From: Bacillota bacterium
GTDB lineage: Bacteria > Bacillota_A > Clostridia > Clostridiales > Clostridiaceae
NCBI GenBank assembly: GCA_021837545.1
Contig: JAKBFR010000107.1
Location: 1-7,979 of the forward strand
DNA: 7,979 nucleotides
Direction of reading: 5' to 3'
Shown here: one piece after another, positions 6,179-7,979 of the stretch
How the letters are laid out: every line of letters starts with the position of its first letter
How positions within the stretch are numbered: position 1 is the first letter of the stretch
The notes under the pieces: generated by a model
What the model was told of the DNA's origin: nothing
Databases searched by the model: none
Seen by the model: only the letters and a program-made list of their open reading frames with translations
Program-made: the position numbers and the translations under genes

Positions 6179-6215
6179 GACTATTTCATACGAAATAAAA
6201 TTTCGCATAGATTTC
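6161..6215. promoter_or_regulatory. Cluster of ATTTC/GAAAT boxes, candidate operator region
   Basis: The plus strand has ATTTC at 6161, 6169, 6183, 6200 and 6211, and GAAAT at 6192. They form two overlapping palindromes: ATTTC-ATAC-GAAAT (6183-6196) and ATACGAAAT-AAA-ATTTCGCAT (6188-6208, 8 of 9 arm positions pair). The boxes cover the -35 and the region just upstream of the rpiA promoter. The RpiR-type regulator encoded in the cluster is the natural candidate binder (inference). AT-rich DNA makes some of these pentamers expected by chance; the palindromic pair containing CG is the more convincing part. Confidence 0.5.
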
Positions 6216-6259
6216 AATACCAATAACTACTATTTTACTTATAATCAAAAAAAGAAATT

Positions 6260-6307
6260 AAAGGATGTTTAAAGTAGTTTTTCTTAATCTACTTTAAAAC
6301 ATCCTTT
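6260..6307 (-). terminator. Rho-independent terminator after the ECF S-component gene
   Basis: The arms 6260-6277 and 6289-6307 pair as AAAGGATGTTTAAAGTAG with its complement, 18 bp with one bulged base, around an 11-nt loop. On the minus strand it is followed by a T-rich tail (AATTTCTTTTTTTG, 6259-6246). It begins 13 nt after the stop codon at 6321. A shorter T run on the other side (6305-6309) could give some plus-strand termination. Confidence 0.88.
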
Positions 6308-6320
6308 TTCATTATTCATT

Positions 6321-6854
6321 CTAAATATATTTAACATATTTTTTAAGAATTTTAGCCATAGGTATCCCGATTATTAATGCCATAACAATTTGTGTTATAT
6401 CTCCAGGAATTGATGCTACTGGTGAAAACCAATTTCCATATAGGATCACTTCAGTAAGATAATAGCCTCCTATCATCCATATACCTGATATGATCACAGC
6501 CAAAATATTAATAATATTACTATTTCCATTCTTATTGTTGCTATATGAAATAGCTCCTAAAAGATATCCCATAACACCTCTTATTACAAAAGTAAATGGT
6601 GCCCAAAGTGCCCATCCTGATGATAAATCGAATATTGCCATTCCTACAGCGCCTGCTATAGCACCCTTTTCTTTCCCAAAAACTACAGATGCTATAACTA
6701 ACATTGCAGTTCCCAAATGAACTAATCCACCACTTGCAGCTATTGGCAATCTAATATTAATAAATGCAGTTGCTACAAATACTAGTGCTGTTAGTAATGC
6801 TGTTTCCACCATATCCTTTGTTTTAAATTTACTTCTTGTTTTGTTAAATTCCAT
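6321..6854 (-). CDS. ECF transporter substrate-binding (S) component
   Basis: This is a membrane protein of 177 aa, the usual size for S components, which bind a vitamin or related micronutrient and dock on a shared EcfT/EcfA energising module. A basic N-terminus (KTRSKFKTK) precedes about six hydrophobic segments, roughly residues 16-34, 44-60, 64-80, 84-103, 114-138 and 150-168. The first contains the small-residue helix pattern ALLTALVFVA typical of S-component helix 1. The overall pattern, with RLPIAASGGLVHLGTAM and WALWAPFTFVIRGVMGYLLGA, fits the PF07155-type group (ECF riboflavin-type S component). The substrate is not clear. The start has AAGGTGGGG 7 nt upstream. It follows the aminotransferase by 31 nt, so it is cotranscribed with it, and a terminator follows. 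No EcfA or EcfT gene is in the window, as expected for group II systems. Confidence 0.85.
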   Translation of the reverse strand: MEFNKTRSKFKTKDMVETALLTALVFVATAFINIRLPIAASGGLVHLGTAMLVIASVVFGKEKGAIAGAVGMAIFDLSSGWALWAPFTFVIRGVMGYLLGAISYSNNKNGNSNIINILAVIISGIWMIGGYYLTEVILYGNWFSPVASIPGDITQIVMALIIGIPMAKILKKYVKYI

Positions 6855-6885
6855 AATTTTGCCCCACCTTTTTAATTTCTTATAT

Positions 6886-7979
6886 TTAATTTTCTAAATA
6901 TTTATTAAATAATCCAACTAATTCATTATTACTTTTAAATCCTAAATCTTTTAATCCTTTATCTATTGTATTTAATGCATAAACTATTTTTTCTATTCTA
7001 GCATTTTCGCCCATATGCCCTATTCTAAGAATAGTATCTTCATAAGGCTTTAATGAAGTTATTATTAAAGCGTTATATTTACTTAACATATGATTCTTAA
7101 GATTTAATGCTCCTATATTCTTTGGTATCTTAACTGCAGTTACCGTATTAGAATGCCCACCTTCTAAAAATAACTGAAGTCCAAATTCTATTATAGACTT
7201 TCTTGTTGCTCTTGCGATTTTTTCATGTCTACTAAGTACATTTTCAATTCCTTCATCTAAAATATTGTCACAAGCCTTGCTTAAACCCATAATATCGCTT
7301 ATTGGCATTGTGTATGGAAACCATTTATCTCTATAGTAATTTTCCCAAATATTAAGATTACAATAAAATCCTACTACAGGAGTTTTTCTGTTTTTCATTT
7401 TAGCTTTTGCTCTTTCGCTAATACTAACCATAGTTAACCCTGCTGGAGCTGAAAATGCTTTTTGAGATCCACCTAAGGCTATGTCAACTTTCCAATCATC
7501 AACTCTTATTTCTTCTCCACCCATTGCAGAAACAGAATCAACAACAGTTAAAATTCCATACTCATTTAGTATTGGGCATATTTTTGATAAATCATTTAAT
7601 ACCCCTGTTGGAGTATCACAATGAACAATTGTAGCATACTTAAAGTCATGATCTTTTTCTAGAAAGTCACTTAATTTCTTTACGTCTATAGGTTTGCTGT
7701 AATCATCTGAAAAATATACCCCTTCTCCTCCATAGATTAGAGCAAAGTCTTTAAACCCTCTTCCATAAATCCCATTATCTAAAACAAGCACTCTATCTCC
7801 AGGTTCAGTAAGAGATGCACAAGCTGCTTCAAGTCCTAAAATTCCTTCTCCACTTAATATATAAACAGGATTTTTAGTATTTATTATTTTCCCAATTTTT
7901 TCACAAGTATTCTTATAGAATTCTACAAATTCTACATCAGCATCTGGATTAGTCGTTGCTTTTGCTCTTTCTAATCTTA
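6886..7979 (-). CDS. Class V PLP-dependent aminotransferase (5' end beyond window)
   Basis: The reading frame is open to the right edge, so the start lies outside the window; 363 codons are visible and perhaps 15-30 are missing. A GTG at 7791 is internal, since conserved sequence continues upstream (VYILSGEGILGLEAACASL, the glycine-rich cofactor-phosphate region). Other motifs are HCDTPTGVLND, VVDSVSAMGG (cofactor-contacting Asp at 7537-7539) and GGSQKAFSAPAGL, with the Schiff-base Lys at 7459-7461. The C-terminal domain includes a conserved Arg (ILRIGHMGE). The best match is the alanine-glyoxylate / serine-pyruvate / ureidoglycine-glyoxylate aminotransferase branch. These move an amino group to glyoxylate or pyruvate using pyridoxal phosphate in the cytosol; the donor here is not determinable. 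It is cotranscribed with the S component 31 nt downstream. Confidence 0.88.
   Translation of the reverse strand, partial: RLERAKATTNPDADVEFVEFYKNTCEKIGKIINTKNPVYILSGEGILGLEAACASLTEPGDRVLVLDNGIYGRGFKDFALIYGGEGVYFSDDYSKPIDVKKLSDFLEKDHDFKYATIVHCDTPTGVLNDLSKICPILNEYGILTVVDSVSAMGGEEIRVDDWKVDIALGGSQKAFSAPAGLTMVSISERAKAKMKNRKTPVVGFYCNLNIWENYYRDKWFPYTMPISDIMGLSKACDNILDEGIENVLSRHEKIARATRKSIIEFGLQLFLEGGHSNTVTAVKIPKNIGALNLKNHMLSKYNALIITSLKPYEDTILRIGHMGENARIEKIVYALNTIDKGLKDLGFKSNNELVGLFNKYLEN

Noticed and set aside
6490..6720. Plus-strand 76-codon frame inside the S-component gene
   Set aside because: Antisense shadow of a clear membrane-protein gene.
7789..7791. GTG at 7791 as the start of the aminotransferase
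   Set aside because: The frame remains open upstream to the window edge and encodes conserved class V aminotransferase sequence, so the true start is outside.

Overview
The window is very AT-rich. Every recognisable gene lies on the minus strand and is preceded by a strong AGGAG- or GAGGTG-type ribosome binding site. Together with the protein families present and the form of the rRNA leader at the left edge, this points to a low-GC Firmicute, most likely Clostridium sensu stricto. Species cannot be told from the sequence alone. Transcription runs from high to low coordinates throughout.

Reading in the direction of transcription, four blocks can be seen. (1) 7979-6260: the 3' part of a class V PLP-dependent aminotransferase that enters from outside the window, then, 31 nt later, an ECF-transporter substrate-binding (S) component, closed by a strong hairpin terminator. 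(2) 6215-2299: a carbohydrate cluster consisting of rpiA (ribose-5-phosphate isomerase A), a Gfo/Idh/MocA NAD(P)-dependent oxidoreductase, an RpiR-type regulator (HTH plus SIS sugar-phosphate domain) and an aldo/keto reductase. It has a good promoter before rpiA, surrounded by repeated ATTTC/GAAAT boxes, a second promoter before the oxidoreductase, and a terminator after the last gene. The likely logic is that the SIS domain of the regulator senses a sugar phosphate and controls two redox enzymes and an isomerase that feeds carbon into the pentose phosphate pathway. No transporter or kinase is present, so the substrate is unknown. (3) 2192-496: a two-gene operon of a DUF4037-like nucleotidyltransferase followed by a TrmB-type regulator. 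It is driven by a near-consensus promoter whose -10 box lies inside a 45-bp near-perfect inverted repeat, the obvious candidate operator for the regulator. (4) 495-1: no protein gene. The last ~115 bases hold an rRNA operon promoter (TTGACA, 17-bp spacer, TACACT) and leader with a GNRA hairpin and a boxA-like element. They read out of the window toward a presumed 16S gene that is not included.

Starts were reassigned downstream for three genes (aldo/keto reductase, Gfo/Idh/MocA protein, rpiA) because the Shine-Dalgarno sequence fits only the internal ATG. For rpiA this start also makes the catalytic residues fall on the E. coli numbering. No mobile element, CRISPR array, tRNA or pseudogene was seen. 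The most interesting unexplained items are the TrmB/nucleotidyltransferase operon with its operator, the box-rich rpiA promoter, and the pairing of an S component of unknown substrate with an aminotransferase.
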